A DNA stretch of 60,000 nt from Cryptomeria japonica (lineage: Eukaryota > Streptophyta > Pinopsida > Cupressales > Cupressaceae), in NCBI RefSeq assembly GCF_030272615.1, contig NC_081405.1, forward strand, positions 610,389,065 to 610,449,064, in the 5' to 3' direction. The notes beneath the pieces are model-generated. The model ran no database searches. It saw nothing but the letters and a program-made list of their open reading frames with translations, and was not told the origin of the DNA. Positions within the stretch are counted from its first letter, which is position 1, and the number at the start of each line of letters is the position of its first letter. Shown one piece after another: positions 1-11,340 of this stretch. A program made the translations under genes and the position numbers.

Positions 1-250
1 TGACAAAATGCGCTCGGAAAAAATGGGTAAAATTAGATTTAAAAATGGGACCTCGTTTCGTTTTCAAGCGGTCCCCCGTTTGAGAATAAAATGGGGGCCC
101 ATTTAGTTTCACCTCAGGCCCTCATTTCTTTTTGCCTCAGGGGCCCGACGCACAAATGGGCCCCCATTTTTTGAAAACAGGCCCCCATTTCTAAGAGCAT
201 GTTTTCCAATGCGTGGACTTCCGCCAATTTCTGACCTATTACCTCACACT
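1..250. repeat. G/C-run palindromic repeat region
   Basis: Repeated short palindromes of the type AAATGGGGGCCCATTT (one at about 88-104), with further CCCCCATTT and GGGCCC blocks to about 200. No coding signal is visible. The homology to the second accessory-ORF copy near 58651 begins only at about 250, so this stretch is probably flanking or leader DNA. A related family with GGATCC in place of GGGCCC lies at 5700-5830. Confidence 0.5.
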
Positions 251-3200
251 TACCCAAGAGCTATGAACAAGAAAGAGAAATGCGCTACGAGAGAAAATTA
301 TTTAGTGTGGTTTGGCTTTCGCAGTTGGTTTTCCATTTCCTGTTCTTTGCACATATTTGGTTGTCACTTGCTCTTAGAGATATCACACTGAGACTCAGGA
401 AATTCGGGTAGAAGGCAGTAGAGTGATCGTGAGAATTAACTCTTAAAGTGTTTCTCATGCTTTGTGCCTCCCTGAGAAAGTAGCAGCTAAGAATATGTCT
501 ATTTTGACTAGTAAAGAGTACTTTCGCGCGTATGGTGATTTCTGCATGAATTGTATAGCAAGAAACTGGATTAAAAAAAAATGGAGGTAAGTCTCAGTTA
601 CCCACTAAGCTTAGAAGAATGCATTTCAAAGATGAAGTTGCGAAAGTCATAGTCCTATTGCACAGCATCGTGGGTAGTAATTCAATTGAGTTTTTTGAAT
701 TCTCGATGTGTCATTTCATCCTCACTATTTGTGCTCCCGATAGTTTCATTGGCTGGGCCTTTGTCATCAGTTTTCACCTGAATGAGCAATTGTGGAATTT
801 CTGTCAGTCCCTTGCTTTCCATATGTCCTCATATCTTGTTTACATCCTTTCTAGTCAAGAGCCTGCTTGGTCAGGTCTAGAGCTTCACCACCCTTCCCCT
901 GTTTCTGCACTTGTTTATCAAAAATTTCCTCAATTGACCCTAAAGAAGAGCACACATTCTTTTCTCGTGTCAATGATGCATTCTCAATGGGTCTAATAAG
1001 AAAATTGGAAGGAAACCCAGGCTTACGGTTTTCCCATGTTTTTGCTGACGTTGTGATGAAGTTTGGAAGCTTTTACACCAAATTCGACTGGTTCTCATAT
1101 CTTAAAATTGGGGGTTTTGAAAAAGAGCCACTGAAACTGCCTCATTTTCCCTTTGATTATATTGTGTTTTTAGAAGTCTTTCATCAGATGTCTGTAGTGA
1201 ATGTGAAATATTTGAATATGGGAAAGAGGGGATATCCCTTTCCATTGTCCACCAGTGTCTTTTGCTGTAAAACTAAAAGTGCTACCAAGGCGGCGGGGAC
1301 ACTTCTAGAGAAGTTTCACTTTTCATCTTTACCAGCCAGAAGCATCTTTGATAGTAAAGGGTATGTAAGGCACCATCTGTATGGAGCTAAAGGTTACATG
1401 CACGACCCTAAGATTGAAGATTTTTGGGAAGATTGTTTAGATGATGTCGAAGTGTTCAAAAGGAACTATATGAGGCTCTCCTTGCAGAAAATTCATACGC
1501 TTGGTGTTTCTTTCAACGTCCTGAATGATATTATCGAAGATGAGGTCATCATTGATTGACAATATCGTATTGTTACCAATGTGGTCTCTTTGAAGGTTGA
1601 CTGGTCCAAGGAAGAAGTTTCAGACCTAATGATCCATACTGCCCTAGTGTTAAGAATTGCATCTGTCTAGCTAAATGGCAAATGGAGACAACAGGTTAGT
1701 TCTTCTCAAGGTCATAAATATTCATCTCACAAAGAGCATGGGATAGTTTCTTCTTCTCCTATTCAAACACCAGTAGTCAAGTCCACAAATAGTCCGTCGG
1801 GTAGAAGCTCTCAATCAGGCGATGATGGAGAAAAGATGAACGACACCACTACTTAGCTGAAAGCCACTTGTGAACAAGATGACCGAGTTACACCGCTCCA
1901 AGGTAAATTGCCCCTTTCTGATTCTGAAGACATATATCAACAAATCATTGATAATCAATATTTTTTTGCTCTAGTTGAAATCCCTTCCTCCCCTGTGCAA
2001 AGTACTTCTAGTGTTATCAATAAAGGATCAAAATCTGAATTAACCTCTCCAAACTTGGTTGAAGTCAGATGTTCAAAAGAAAAGAAAGGTTTTCACCCCT
2101 GTCTCTACCGAAATTGACATAGTGGCATTGTTTTTACAAAGTTCTCATAAACCTAAGAAGGCTAAATTGATGTCTTGAATTGTCTCTACTCCTACTTCTA
2201 GCCATCAAATCCTAGAAATTGTTGATCCCGTTGGGAATGTGGATGCAAATGATATAACAAAGAAGGATTATAAGATCAACTATGTGGATATGGGACCCTC
2301 TACCTTGGAGGGAGACGTCTATCATGCTGACTTTTTTGTTCATGCATTAATCAAAAGAGCACAAGAACAGAAGAAGAAGAATCTTGAGCTCCAATCTCGG
2401 GTGCAATTTTTGAAGGATTTCATTTCATCTTTTATAAATCCTACTCTTGGAGAGTCTTCAAGCTCGCAGGTGTAGGAGATTGATATAGACACAATGAGGA
2501 AAGTTAAAGGTAATTTGGGGTATGCCAAAGTTGTCACTGACTGGATCGATGAAATGTATGGTGTTGGTGTAGGTTATGTTACTAAGTTCAGGATAGTATA
2601 TGTAAATATCTGGAACAAGAGAAAGGAGCTATTAACAAAGCTGCAACAAGTTAGAAAAGAACATGGAAGTATCTTTGTGCTCTCAAGAGAAGTCACAAAG
2701 CTCATGTCATTGAGCCACGCCATGTTAACCACCAAGAAAATAGTTGAACATTCAAGGGAGGTTAATCCTATTTGGAATGATGTACTAGATTAGAAGGAGA
2801 AAATATATCATGACTATATTGATGATATTGATAATGCCCTAAGACATTACTTAAGTGACTTGTTGAAAATTAAAGAGAATCTTTGTGCTCTAGATGTTGA
2901 TCTCATGGATAGTGTCGAGGAGAATGCATTGGAACTCAATGAAATGATACACCAATTCAGAGATAATTATCAGAAGAATGTTAGATATCCTTAGAACATA
3001 TCTTTGGAATCCTTTAAGGTAATGGGTCACTTGGAAGTTCATGCTTCTACTTTTGAATCTGAGATGGATGAAATGCACAAGAATATAACGGCTACTGATG
3101 GGTTGGTTGCAAAGTGGAGGACAAGGCTACAGATCACCACTATACTAGAGGACCCGAATATGGAGCCAGCTGTGAATAGGTACCATGAATATAGACAAAG

Positions 3201-3290
3201 GATCAAAGCTCAGTAGGTGACATGTGTTGAACAGGAGGTGGAGATTGTTGAAGATGGAGAACCAGAATTGAATAGGCGGTGGCGGTTACT
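251..3290 (+). pseudogene. Decayed retrotransposon accessory ORF of unknown function, copy 1
   Basis: I do not recognise this protein. Open segments in all three frames (for example 619-996, 867-1559, 1908-2117, 2239-2475, 2494-2793, 3004-3216) chain into one long degraded reading frame. The best-preserved part (867-1559) includes the motifs KLPHFPFDYIVFLEV and GAKGYMHDPKIEDFWEDCLDD. The 3' half (about 2240-3216) is rich in Lys, Glu and Leu and looks coiled-coil. The same sequence recurs at 58651-60000 just after a Gypsy pol, and here a Gypsy gag fragment follows at 3831. That context suggests an extra ORF of a large Gypsy element, either upstream of gag as in Ogre/Tat elements or downstream of pol. 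At least two frameshifts and many stops make it inactive. Confidence 0.6.
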
Positions 3291-3830
3291 TGTTTAAATT
3301 TTTAATTATTCTTCTTGATCATTGGCTGGCCAAGAACGCCTAAAGACTTTTAAAATAACAGTTTCTTCAATAAACTATTATATTTTATGTTTTAAATATC
3401 TGGACTATGTTTCTAATTGGGATCTTTTGGGCAAACTTTGTTTTTCTCATTAGAACAAAAAACTTTCATGCATGTGATTGTCTTCTATTTTTATTATAAA
3501 GGAACTACTGGTGGTTTTCGCATATTCATAAGCTTTGAATTATGTTGTGTGGATTCTTTTATGTTCTTTGAAATGGATGTCAGTTGGTGATTTTATGTTG
3601 AAATGGTGGATGATTTGAACTTTTAGTTGCTGTGGAATATTAGCTGTGAATGGTATTTCATAGTGGCTTTGTTTTAAAATCTAAATTTTTTTAAAAATAG
3701 TAGTTAGTATTGTGGATGCCTTAACAAAGATTTCTGGTTAAAAGCTCTTTCCTTATTTTCTTTCCGATTAAAAGCATATGAGTTGTTTGTCAATTCATTG
3801 AAAATCATTAAAAGGTAGTTGCCACCTTGT
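3291..3830. other. AT-rich spacer between accessory ORF and gag
   Basis: AT-rich DNA with no ORF of note and no clear LTR ends, primer site or tandem repeat. It separates the accessory ORF from the gag fragment and could be the element's own spacer. Confidence 0.4.
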
Positions 3831-4815
3831 AAAATAAGCAGAGAATCAATCAGGTCATATTTTGTTAGACTGGTTCAACTGTGGTTACATATGTCATCTT
3901 TGTGGGCATGAGAATATAGATTTAGGTGACAAATTTGTTAACCGACAAATTTTTGGCAGCTCTACTGGGGAATATATAGATGACTATTATGAGGCATTTA
4001 TGGAATAGTAGTCTGTTATGGGTTTGCCAAGCCAAGTTTCTCTTATGTTACAACCTAATGTAGATTGGTTGGTTCATAATCAAGAATATTTACTGGTAAC
4101 TCTTCGATGCCTCACCTAGTAAAAGAGGAGGATTGAAAGTCAATTTTACATAGTTAATGTTGTCTTGGAAAAAGAAGAGGAGTGTGGGGAAGATGTTGTG
4201 CATATGGATGTTGCTCAAGAGGGAGTAGTTATTCGAGCTAAAGAGATTCCCCCTTTACCAGTCCTTAGAATTAATTGAATCTTCCCCTTAGTTTGAAGTT
4301 GGTGACTCTAAGCCTTTCTAATTGAATTCTGGCTTCCATAAGGTACACTAGGGCTGATAAAAAAAAGGATCGTTGATCAAGATTTTGAATCTTTAGAGTC
4401 TATCAAATTTTCAACTTTCCCACCTGTTCGGAGAACTAAAATTGTCAGTAGACCTCCATCTCCCCCTAGGTCTAATAGGCTTACACCTTTTAATTTAGAT
4501 TCTCTCAGTCAAGCCCTTGTATTGCAGGTTACTATATTACCTCTCCAAGTTTGTTTCCCAATCCTTGCTATCCGACTCATGGCTCAACCCACACCACCTG
4601 TACCATGGGGCTTAGAAATAGGTCCTATCGCATTTGCAGCTAGGGCCCAACTCCATGACTTACCCAAAGGCTTTGGGAAAATTATCCCTAAGTTTAATGG
4701 AGATGGGAAGGTTTCTCCTAAGGAACATTTGAAGGCTTTCTACGCTGGATCTTCTATCTTGGCAGTGCAACACAAAGATGTTGCAATGAGGTTGTTTGTA
4801 GAAACTTTGGGGTGC
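3831..4815 (+). pseudogene. Gypsy-type gag fragment
   Basis: An interrupted frame starts with a Cys-rich segment (WFNCGYICHLCGHENIDLGD, about 3870-3929). It ends in a readable ORF from 4522 that contains LHDLPKGFGKIIPKFNGDGK and PKEHLKAFYAG. The latter resembles the start of the retrotransposon gag domain of plant Gypsy elements, where 'FNGDG.. P..HL..F' is typical. Homology stops abruptly near 4815, inside gag, so the rest of gag and all of pol are missing. Several in-frame stops lie in the first half. It probably belongs to the same element as the accessory ORF to its left. Family assignment rests on motif recognition only. Confidence 0.6.
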
Positions 4816-5690
4816 CTGCAAGAAGTTGAGGTTATTTTTTGGCCAAAAAGTAGGAGTGTTCTCTGTTTTTTAGATTTTAGCTTGTTTGACCTAAAAATTT
4901 GAAGCACTTAAAGAATGAATCTTGGAAAAAGTCAGTAATAGAAAATGTAGTGCTCAAAGTCTACTTACCAAATATGTAATTTATTTTAATACCCAGATCT
5001 TAAAAATTAAGTTTGAATAGGCATTACTAAAACCTATAGTTTAAAAGTCACTTTTCAGGACAATACCATGCTCGTGTACGACAAGCATAATTTTACCTAA
5101 GTGAAAGTATTTTTTTGAATCCTTTTGCAAAAAATATCTATAACTCACTCACCTTTGATGAGGATATTTTTTTAATAATTTTATTCTGCATATTTTTTTT
5201 TTGTTAATTTTCTATTGGGCATAATCATTGTTTTGAGAAATCCTCGTGTACGGCAAACATAATTTGACCTAAACTTAAATTTTTTTTATTTTTTATTTTT
5301 AACTATATAAAATTGTTTCTAGTTTGATGCCATATAATTTTTTTTTCAAAAAACTTAAAGACAAAAAAGTTATTAAAAAACTAAAAAACCTTATTATTTC
5401 AAGTTTATGGACCTCTTTCATTAGAAATCATTTTAAAAATAAAAATATTGATCTATTTTTAAATTTTTTTTATATATTTGCAATCTAGATAGTCTCTACT
5501 ATAATGGGTTTTCATTTTTTTTAAAAAATCTGAAAATTTGGTGTTCAGATATATTTTTGAAGTCATTATTTTGTATGAAGATTGATTTGGCCTTCAAGTT
5601 GTAGGTCAAACCAGGTCCGAGCCAGAGGTTCGGCACTCCAAGCCATTTCCCAAGCCAAAATCTAAAGGAACAACCAGGCCAAAATTCAAA
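4816..5690. other. AT-rich non-coding DNA
   Basis: Long A and T runs with no supported ORF. A short sequence near CTCGTGTACGRCAARCATAATTT occurs twice (about 5070 and 5243) in direct orientation. Nothing else is recognisable. Confidence 0.4.
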
Positions 5691-5830
5691 ATTTGTAGAA
5701 ACGGGATCCCATTTACCGTTTAGGATACAGAATCCCATTTTGTTTTTTCAATAATTAAAAATAATAAAAGAAAATGGGATCCCGTTTTGGAAACGAGATC
5801 TCATTTTGAAAATGGGATCCCGTTTCCTTT
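5691..5830. repeat. AAATGGGATCCCGTTT palindromic repeat cluster
   Basis: Four near-copies of a palindrome built on GGGATCCC or GAGATCTC flanked by A- and T-runs, spaced a few tens of bases apart. Non-coding and similar in style to the GGGGGCCC repeats at 1-200. Confidence 0.6.
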
Positions 5831-5858
5831 TTTTTTATTATTAAAAATAATCTATACA

Positions 5859-5940
5859 TACATGAAATATAACATTTAAGTATAAGTCACATTTCCCTTT
5901 GTCTTTTTTCTTTCTTATACTTTAAGTTATATTTCATGTA
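5859..5940. repeat. 82-bp inverted repeat (hairpin)
   Basis: The left arm (5859-5886, TACATGAAATATAAC...) and the right arm (5914-5940) are near-perfect reverse complements with a short T/C-rich loop of 27 bp. This could be a very short MITE or a snap-back duplication. No target duplication was identified. Confidence 0.6.
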
Positions 5941-6061
5941 TATATTGGCATGATGTTTGAGAGTGGTTTCAGATCTTTAGGAGTTATAATGCGAATTCTA
6001 AATTTTAGAAGACCTTATAAATTTTCAGACTTAGTCAAATTTCAGCAATCAGCAGGCTCCT

Positions 6062-6409
6062 ATCAACATTTTCTCACTCTCTCTATATCACTCTCTTTAT
6101 CGCCCTCAAGCTCTAGACCTATCTCTCTCCATATTACTCTTCCTCTATCCCTCTCTACCTCTCTCTATCTCTCTCCTCTCTCTTCCAAAATCTAGATCTA
6201 TCTCTCCACCTCTCTCTCACATCCTTAAATCTCTACTCTTTGTCTCCTCTCTCTTTCTATGCACCTCCTCTTGCTCCGTCCCTACCTCTATTTCTCTCTA
6301 TATACCTCTCTCTCTCTCTCTCTCTCTCTACTTAGTTAGATGTTTAAATGTCTCCTCTCTCTTTCTATGCACCTCCCCTTACTCCCTCCCTACCTCTATT
6401 TCTCTCTAT

Positions 6410-6455
<46 letters not shown>

Positions 6456-6476
6456 ACTTAGTTAGATGTTTAAATG
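6062..6476. repeat. CT-rich microsatellite with an internal tandem duplication
   Basis: Pyrimidine-rich DNA dominated by (CT)n. A block of about 110-127 bp is present twice (6240-6349 and 6350-6476). Each copy runs from TCTCCTCTCTCTTTCTATGC, through a (CT)n run of different length, to CTTAGTTAGATGTTTAAATG. The length difference comes from microsatellite slippage. Confidence 0.85.
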
Positions 6477-6559
6477 TTTAAATTTCTTTCCGATATGTTT
6501 AAATGTTGTGTATACGTTCTAGATGTTTTCAATGTTATGTATAAATGTTATACATGTAT

Positions 6560-6834
6560 AGTTAGATGTTAAAATGTTATCCTAGGTCCCCTTAGTACAT
6601 CCTAGGACCTCTTAAGACACCTATGGCTGCTTAAGAGACTTCGGACTGCTTTGTATATCCTAGGACCTATCAAGACATTATAGGACCCCTTAGTACATGC
6701 TAGGACATCTTTTGACCCCTTAAGACACTTAGGACCCCTTAGTATATCCTAGGACCTATCAAGACATTATAGGACCCCTTAGTACATGCTAGGACATGTT
6801 TTGACCCCTTAAGACACCTAGGATCCCTTAGTAC
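6560..6834. repeat. 89-bp minisatellite (CCTAGGACC / ACCCCTTAG motif)
   Basis: Two close copies of an 89-bp unit start with GTATATCCTAGGACCTATC at 6653 and 6742, preceded by more diverged partial units. Each unit is itself built from variants of GGACCCCTTAGTAC. The array ends at the start of the element B LTR. Confidence 0.8.
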
Positions 6835-7910
6835 TATTGGCTTGATGATGATTGTAATGAATGACTTCATATGATGTCATTGATGGAACATGTACACACA
6901 CATATGTTCACATTGTCTATCGGTATTACTTCTAAAGTTACTTGTATTGCAACTGGAATTGGAAGTTTTGTTTATTTTAGTTTAGAGAGTGTCAAACTAG
7001 TACATGTAGACAACCAATATATGCAGGAATAAATTGACACCTTCTTGAAGATTCAGCGGAAACCATCAAAGAAGCAATGGAGGACAATCGGTTCACATGT
7101 TGATAGAGGTTAACTCTAACCGGTATCAATGTTCCAACCAGTATTCATTGATTGTGTAATGAGTTACCCTAACCAACACATTTTGGTGGTAATTTGTGAT
7201 GATTTATGTTTGATTGTCTAGATACACTGCACCTAGGAAATTCTGATAGAGTTTCTAGAGCTGACATGAAATCTAAATGTTTATATAATGACATTATGAT
7301 GAACTATTTTGAGATATGATATGAGATGATTTGATGTGAAAATAGAAGTGTTAAGTTGTTGAAGGCATTACAAAGTATGTTGGTGATGCATTTTTGAGTG
7401 CGCAGAAGAGGATCTATTCAAGACAGTTGTGCTACTTCTAGATCACACCACCTGTTGTTTTCTAATCACTACAATAGTCAAATCCCCTAACTAGGTAAGC
7501 TCTAACAAGGTGATCTATTAGTTTGGATTTTGAAACCCTATATCGAGGTTACTCCTAATAGGGCACTACCTTTAACAGGGTATAGCTCCTAACAAATATT
7601 TAGGATCTTTAACAGGATTCACTCCGAGTAGAGCACCTTTTGTAGACCTTAACCAATCAGTTACCTATTACTACAGATAGATAGCTTGTGAGTCTCATCT
7701 CACCATGGTTTTTCCCATTTGGGTTTTCCACATATAAACACTTGTGTTATGGTGGATGTTTTACCTAGTTTGGATGCTTTAATATTATTTTGGATTGCAT
7801 GCATAGTGTTGAGTAAACTTGTTAAGTATATCTACCAGTTAGTGTTTAAAGTAGTATTATTTTTGGTGTCACTGATTCACCCCCCCTCTCAGTGCTTTAT
7901 AAGTCTATCA
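6835..7910 (+). repeat. Element B 5' LTR
   Basis: The start TATTGGCTTGATG corresponds to the usual TGTTGG, and the end is ...AAGTCTATCA, two bases before the primer site. It contains the hairpin ACCATGGTTTTTCCC...GGGTTTTCCACAT (about 7702-7733) that is shared by the Copia LTRs here. It also holds a run of short CTCTAACAAGGTG-type palindromes (7490-7640). The CCCCCCTCTC tract before the end (about 7881) is also shared with the other LTRs. Confidence 0.8.
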
Positions 7911-7912
7911 AT

Positions 7913-7925
7913 TGGTATCAGAGCC
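7913..7925 (+). other. Primer binding site of element B
   Basis: TGGTATCAGAGCC is complementary to the 3' end of plant initiator tRNA-Met and lies two bases after the LTR end. Confidence 0.9.
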
Positions 7926-7972
7926 TAAATTATTTAAGGCTTAATCGCTTGGAAGGAAATCCTAAAGCCACC

Positions 7973-8889
7973 ATGGGGGATATGAGCTACTTTGAGATGG
8001 CTAGAGTGCTTCAAGATACTAAGGATGAGCTTGAAACCCTAAGGGTCATATTTAAATCTTCACAAGACAAAAGGAGAGAGATGACTGAACAACTATTGGA
8101 AAAATCTGATATAGTTCTTTAGATGAAGATAATATTGATGCCTTAGCTGAAGAAGTTGAAAAACTGAATGGTGAAAAGCTAAATCTGAGAAGAGAGTTAG
8201 AAGCCCTAACTATCCACAGGAGTCAAGTGCTAGAAGCTAGGAGGGCAGCTGAATACCTTATCAAAGAAAGAGATCATGAGATTGCTAAGATCAAACAAGA
8301 GAATGCAACCTTGCATGAGCATTGGCATGTAGAAAAAGAAGAAAAAGAGGCTTTGCAACTAGTTCTTGAAATGGCATCATCCCTAAGAGAGACTCTTACA
8401 AAACACAATGAAGATCTTAATAGAGATCTCACTGAGGCTAATGGAAAGCTAGAAAAGTTCAATAAAATTTCTACCATGCTGGATGAGCAGATCCAATCAC
8501 AAATGATGAAAGGTGATACATCTGGACTAGGCTTTAACACATCTGAGAAATGAGAGTCTTCTGGTACAAAGAGAAATATTCACAAGGACAAAAATGCTCC
8601 TAAGGCTAACAAGCCTATCGGTAAGAAAGTTTTTTAACCTGTTTTATTTGTTTGTCATAAACTTGGACATATTGCAAATGTGTGTACAAACAAACCCAAT
8701 GAGAATACAGGCTACAATGCAAATACCAGGTATGTGTCTAGGAGATTTGAAGGTTATTATTTCACATGCAAAATGTATGGACATAGATCGGTTGAATGTA
8801 GATATGGAGCAAATAATCCAGTACCTCACATGAGTCCAAGACCTAATGGTAACTGGAGGAGAACCTATGACAATTGGGCTAACATGAAC
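7973..8889 (+). pseudogene. Element B gag-like ORF, 5' part
   Basis: The start ATG lies in a good context (GCCACCATGG). The product is Glu/Lys-rich with long heptad-like stretches (for example 8227-8553, DHEIAKIKQENATLHEHWH), predicting a coiled coil rather than the usual Copia UBN2 gag fold. Two degraded zinc knuckles follow: CHKLGHIANVC near 8650-8682, and CKMYGHRSVEC near 8768-8800 in which a Cys is replaced by Tyr. In-frame stops at 8120 and 8551 and a frame change break the ORF. It is interrupted exactly at 8889 by Copia A and resumes at 15011. Confidence 0.65.
8885..8889 (+). other. Copia A target site duplication, left copy (TGAAC)
   Basis: TGAAC directly precedes the 5' LTR, and the identical TGAAC follows the 3' LTR at 15006-15010. 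A 5-bp duplication is standard for Copia integrase. Confidence 0.93.
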
Positions 8890-10129
8890 TATTGGCATTA
8901 TGGATAAATTGATTATGTGTTGCATTGATGTTTTGTCATTGATGTCAACACTAGTTGTTATGGATTGTTACCGACAAATAGGTTTTGGTTACCAGTAGAA
9001 GATCTAGTGTTACCGGTAGAAGAGATTATCTGCTGGACACTTTCGGTATGTTTGGATCTATGGAATGTGAGTTACATGTGATATGTGCTTCTGGAGCATG
9101 TTTTGGTCAGTTGGTATTGGCTTGATAACTGGATGCTTACCGACATTGGTTTAAGGCTCTACAGGCAGAGCTTTCATTGAGGAATTGTGATAGGATGCAT
9201 AAGTGGTGTTGGTACAACTTCTAGATGGATTTCAGGATGCTGAAGATGTTCTTTAATCATGCTTCAACCACTTGAAGACATTGCTTTATCGTGGTGGACC
9301 TAGAATAGGTTCGGTGCCTATCTAGGTTATGGACCGGTATCATGCTAACGTGTACTCTACACGTTACCGGGATATTTCAGGATAATTAATGGATTTGTAA
9401 TTGTTGTTTTGGTCTTAAGACGACATGGCATATCATTGTAAAATGGATTTATGTAATGATCTTATTGTAATATCTTTTAGGTTTCTGACCTAGTTGGTTT
9501 AGGTCTTAGGGTTGGTATAAATGAATGTAAGATTTTATTGTAGATCGTGTATCGTGGTCTTGGAATGTAATATCATATGCGAAGGAGATTTGATTGATCA
9601 TTGAGGATAGAATTGGGATTAAGGAAGAGGTCAAAGACATCTTGTATTGAGCTTAACTAGGACTGTAATCAGGCATGGTAGATTCTATCTCTGGCAGTTC
9701 ACTCTATTGGATTGTTGTCCAAATATCTTGAGGTGGTTTTTACCTCTATAGTCAGTGAGACTCTTTTGTAATGAGAAGTACGCTCTAGTAAGTGTTCCTT
9801 CTTGCATGTGCAGGCCCCTCATTATATCACATACTTTATGTAGAAGTATCATCTGGCTTTGGGTAGGCTTCCAATCGTGGTTTTTCCCTTTCTGGGTTTT
9901 CCGCGTACAAATCATGGTGTTATGTGGTATGGTTGCTTTGCATTGTTTATCAGTTTAATTGTTAAGTTGCATTGTTAACCGGTATCTGTGTCTACCGGCA
10001 TTTGTTTCTTCTTTACTAGTATTTGAATACTTATGTGCTCCAGTTTGAAGTTGTATTGTGGATTAAATGTTATAATCTGTTAGCAACTAATTCACCCCCC
10101 CTCTCAGTTGTTCACCAATTATCCTAACA
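8890..10129 (+). repeat. Copia A 5' LTR
   Basis: It begins TATTGGCATTATGG, with the TG mutated to TA, and ends CCTAACA. A TATA box (TATAAATG, 9516-9523) marks the likely promoter. The LTR hairpin CGTGGTTTTTCCC...GGGTTTTCCGCG lies at about 9876-9905. Confidence 0.93.
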
Positions 10130-10131
10130 AT

Positions 10132-10144
10132 TGGTATCAGAGCC
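10132..10144 (+). other. Primer binding site of Copia A
   Basis: TGGTATCAGAGCC, two bases after the 5' LTR, matching initiator tRNA-Met. Confidence 0.92.
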
Positions 10145-10187
10145 TTGGTCCTCTTTTGCAAAAGCTTAACTGCTTGAGGTAGATCCT

Positions 10188-11340
10188 ATGGCAGCTAACA
10201 CTTCTAATCCATCGGAAACTATTTTCAGAAGAGAATTCCCTAAGCTTGATGGAACAAATTAAGGGATATGGAAACTTTGAATAAAGACTCATCTTAGAGG
10301 TCTTGGCAAGGATATTTGGGAAATCACTGAGAAAGGATACACACCTTATAATTCGACATATGGCAATCCTACTCCTACAAACTTGGATAATAATATTGAA
10401 AATGATTGCAAAGCTAGAGAAGCCCTCTTGTGTGCACTTACTGATCAGCAGATCATGTGATTTATTGATAAGTCATCGGCAAAAGTTATGTGGGACAAAT
10501 TGAAAACTTTGAATGAAGGTGACCCTACTATCAAAATTGCTAAACTTGATGGATATCGAGTAAGATATGAAAACTTGAAAATGGAAGATAATGAAAGAAC
10601 TGTTATATTTATGGAAAGAGTAAATGAGATTGTTATGGGAATACAAGGTTGTGGAGGATTTCTAAGTGAAGATGAAATAGTTTCCAAATTCTTGAGAGCC
10701 CTTCCATCAGCTTACAAGATGAAGGCAACTGCAATTAATGAGTTGAGAACATTAGCTAACTCTTCAATTAACATAGATATTCTGATTGGGAAATTATCTG
10801 CTTTTGAGCTTGAAGAATTTGGATCTTCTAGAGCTGTAAAATCTAAACCTACTTTTCATGCATCATCATCATCATCATCATCATCATGATCATCATCATC
10901 TACCAGTAAAAGTGACTGGGAAATCCTATATGAAAAAGAATTGGAGGACATGAGGAAAGAAGATGAAGAACTTGAGAAACTTGAAGCCTTATTTGCTAGA
11001 AGAGTACTTAAAGGACCAACAGGAAGTAAGTATGAAGGAAAAGAACCCATTAAATGTTTTGCATGTAATAAGATTGGTCATTTTGCATCTAGATGTCCTA
11101 AAAGGAATGCAAGGTTTGAGGAAAGAGTTAAGAAATCTTTTAAGCCTAATCAGAACAAATATAGATTCAAGAAAAGTAAAAAATGCTACATAGTAGATGA
11201 GGAAGGAGTAACTAATGACTCTGGGGATGAAACAAAAGAAGACTCTACTACTGGATTCGGCAATGGAAAGGAATCGATGTTCTATGCTTTGAAGGAAGAT
11301 GAACCAGAACTGGATATCAAAAATGAAGAGAAGGCCTTGG
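10188..11340 (+). pseudogene. Copia A gag
   Basis: The ATG at 10188 begins MAANTSNPSETIFRREFPKL, the usual start of Copia gag. A stop follows within 25 codons and further stops occur, with a readable UBN2-type gag segment at 10488-10889. A (TCA)n microsatellite at 10861-10898 lies inside the ORF and creates a Ser run. The zinc knuckle CFACNKIGHFASRC is intact (CX2CX4HX4C, 11055-11098). Gag would package element RNA in a cytoplasmic particle, but this copy cannot make it full length. Confidence 0.9.

Noticed and set aside
7913-7925. Possible tRNA gene signals near TGGTATCAGAGCC sites (also 10132, 18739, 47980)
   Set aside because: They are only primer binding sites next to LTRs. No cloverleaf surrounds them.
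8274-8540. Minus-strand ORF of 88 codons
   Set aside because: Antisense of the coiled-coil gag-like ORF of element B.
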